Origin: Pseudomonas sp.
GTDB taxonomy: Bacteria; Pseudomonadota; Gammaproteobacteria; Pseudomonadales; Pseudomonadaceae
Direction: 5' to 3'
NCBI GenBank assembly: GCA_003488145.1
Contig: DNMQ01000055.1
Location: forward strand, 1 to 7,182
Length of the DNA: 7,182 nt
Shown: positions 6,314 to 7,182 of the stretch, piece by piece
Layout: each line of letters opens with the position of its first letter
How positions within the stretch are numbered: the stretch's first letter is position 1
Translations under genes and position numbers: made by a program
The notes under the pieces: model-generated
The model's input: the letters and a program-made list of their open reading frames with translations, nothing else
The model's database searches: none
Told to the model about the DNA's origin: nothing

Positions 6314-7182
6314 ACCTTGAGGATGAGCTTGGAAGCCTTCTCGTTACGATGCTGCAGCTGATCGAGCCCCAGCGCGCCGCGGTCTGCCTGCTCGCGAGCC
6401 GCAAGTATCTTGCCGTGGTGCGCCGATTTGCTGCACACGGGATCGGCATTGGCGGCATCGCCGGTGAGCATGAAGGCCTGGCAACGGCAGCCGCCGAAGT
6501 CGCGTTCCTTCTCGTCGCAACTGCGGCAGGGTTCAGGCATCCAGTCGTAGCCGCGGAACTTGTTGAAGCCGAAGGAGTGTCGCCAGATGTGCTCGATGCT
6601 GTGCTCGCGTACGTTGGGGAATTCAACAGGCAGTTGGCGCGCACTGTGACAAGGCAACGCCGTGCCGTCCGGCGTGATATCGAGAAACAGGTTGCCCCAG
6701 CCGTTCATGCAGGCCTTCGGGCGTTCTTCGTAGTAATCGGGCGTCACGAAGATCAGCTTGCACGGATGGTTTTGGGCGGCGAGCTTGTCGCGCCACTCGT
6801 TGGTGATGCGCTCGGCACGTACCAGCTGTTCCTTGCTCGGCAGCAACCCGGCACGGTTCAGCTCCGCCCAGCCGTAGAACTGGCAGGTGGCGAGTTCGAC
6901 AAAATCGGCTTCGAGCTCGATGCACAGCCGAATGATCTGGTCGATGTTGTCGATGTTGTGCCGGTGGGTGACGAAGTTGAGCACCATTGGGTAGCCGTGC
7001 TTCTTCACCGCTCTGGCCATTTCCAGTTTGTGAGCAAAGGCCTTCTTCGAGCCGGCGAGCAGGTTGTTCACTTCCTCGTCGGCAGCCTGGAAACTGATCT
7101 GGATATGGTCCAGGCCGGCCTCGGCGAAGCGGGCGATCTTCTCCTCGCTCAGGCCGATGCCGGAGGTGATCAGGTTGGTGTA
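6310..7182 (-). CDS. pqqE: PqqE, PQQ synthesis radical SAM/SPASM enzyme (5' end outside window)
   Basis: The C-terminal 290 residues of PqqE are open from the window edge, with codon one at 7182. A GTG at 7071 is internal, not the start, because upstream codons read [19 protein letters not shown], typical radical SAM barrel. PqqE is normally about 375-390 residues, so some 90 residues including the CxxxCxxC SAM-cluster motif lie off the right edge. The visible part has the barrel ([38 protein letters not shown]) and a SPASM domain with cysteines at fragment positions 158, 178, 219, 222, 232, 234 and 250. D228 in [16 protein letters not shown] sits where PqqE is known to use aspartate as an auxiliary cluster ligand. 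The enzyme makes the Glu-Tyr carbon-carbon crosslink in PqqA, presented by PqqD, the first step of PQQ assembly in the cytosol. It is followed by pqqH with an ATGA overlap; pqqABCD are expected just upstream, off the right edge. Confidence 0.96.
   Translation of the reverse strand, partial: YTNLITSGIGLSEEKIARFAEAGLDHIQISFQAADEEVNNLLAGSKKAFAHKLEMARAVKKHGYPMVLNFVTHRHNIDNIDQIIRLCIELEADFVELATCQFYGWAELNRAGLLPSKEQLVRAERITNEWRDKLAAQNHPCKLIFVTPDYYEERPKACMNGWGNLFLDITPDGTALPCHSARQLPVEFPNVREHSIEHIWRHSFGFNKFRGYDWMPEPCRSCDEKERDFGGCRCQAFMLTGDAANADPVCSKSAHHGKILAAREQADRGALGLDQLQHRNEKASKLILKV

Noticed and set aside
4595..6361. Long plus-strand open frame of 588 codons opposite pqqH
   Set aside because: It is the antisense shadow of a gene with a complete S9 peptidase domain and catalytic triad. 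Its translation has no recognisable domain, and long antisense frames are common in GC-rich genomes.
6942..6960. Short tandem-like run tcgatgttg repeated near the right end
   Set aside because: It simply encodes NIDNID in the conserved PqqE barrel; two copies driven by protein sequence are not a repeat element.
6310..7071. GTG at 7071 as the start of a shorter pqqE-like gene
   Set aside because: The frame stays open to the window edge and the upstream codons encode conserved radical SAM barrel sequence, so this is an internal valine.

Overview
The window is GC-rich and codes tightly. All six genes lie on the minus strand, so transcription runs from high to low coordinates. Gene content and order (pqqE, a prolyl-oligopeptidase-type pqqH, the iron alcohol dehydrogenase ercA, the hybrid kinase ercS) match the PQQ/ethanol-oxidation locus of Pseudomonas aeruginosa and its relatives. 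I infer a pseudomonad (Pseudomonas or Stutzerimonas-like); the species cannot be fixed from this sequence alone.

Layout in transcription order. (1) 7182-6310: the C-terminal three quarters of PqqE, the radical SAM enzyme of PQQ synthesis; its N-terminus lies off the right edge. (2) 6313-4376: PqqH, a cytosolic S9-family serine peptidase, coupled to pqqE by an ATGA overlap. (3) 4375-4267: a 109-nt gap holding a perfect inverted repeat (GCATTG-N11-CAATGC), a TTGACG box and an A-rich leader; this is the probable ercA promoter/operator. (4) 4266-3103: ErcA, a group III iron-dependent alcohol dehydrogenase. (5) 3119-1407: ErcS, a soluble PAS-HisKA-HATPase-REC hybrid kinase overlapping ercA by 17 nt; it ends in a Gly-Asn tail encoded partly by a four-copy hexanucleotide repeat. 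(6) 1355-1011: a small exported Cys/His/Met-rich protein. (7) 919-1: the N-terminal part of a TolC/CzcC-like outer-membrane efflux protein that continues off the left edge.

There are two functional blocks. The right block makes the PQQ cofactor and, through ErcA and ErcS, probably helps control PQQ-dependent alcohol oxidation. The left block looks like the start of a heavy-metal (Cu/Ag or Co/Zn/Cd type) RND efflux operon with a small metal-binding exported protein at its head. The junction between them is only 51 nt, with no convincing terminator. No tRNA, rRNA, CRISPR array, insertion sequence or phage gene is visible, and no stretch over 300 nt lacks a gene. I see no clearly undescribed system. 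The least-explained items are the small metal-binding-type protein, the role of PqqH, and the ercA operator-like repeat.
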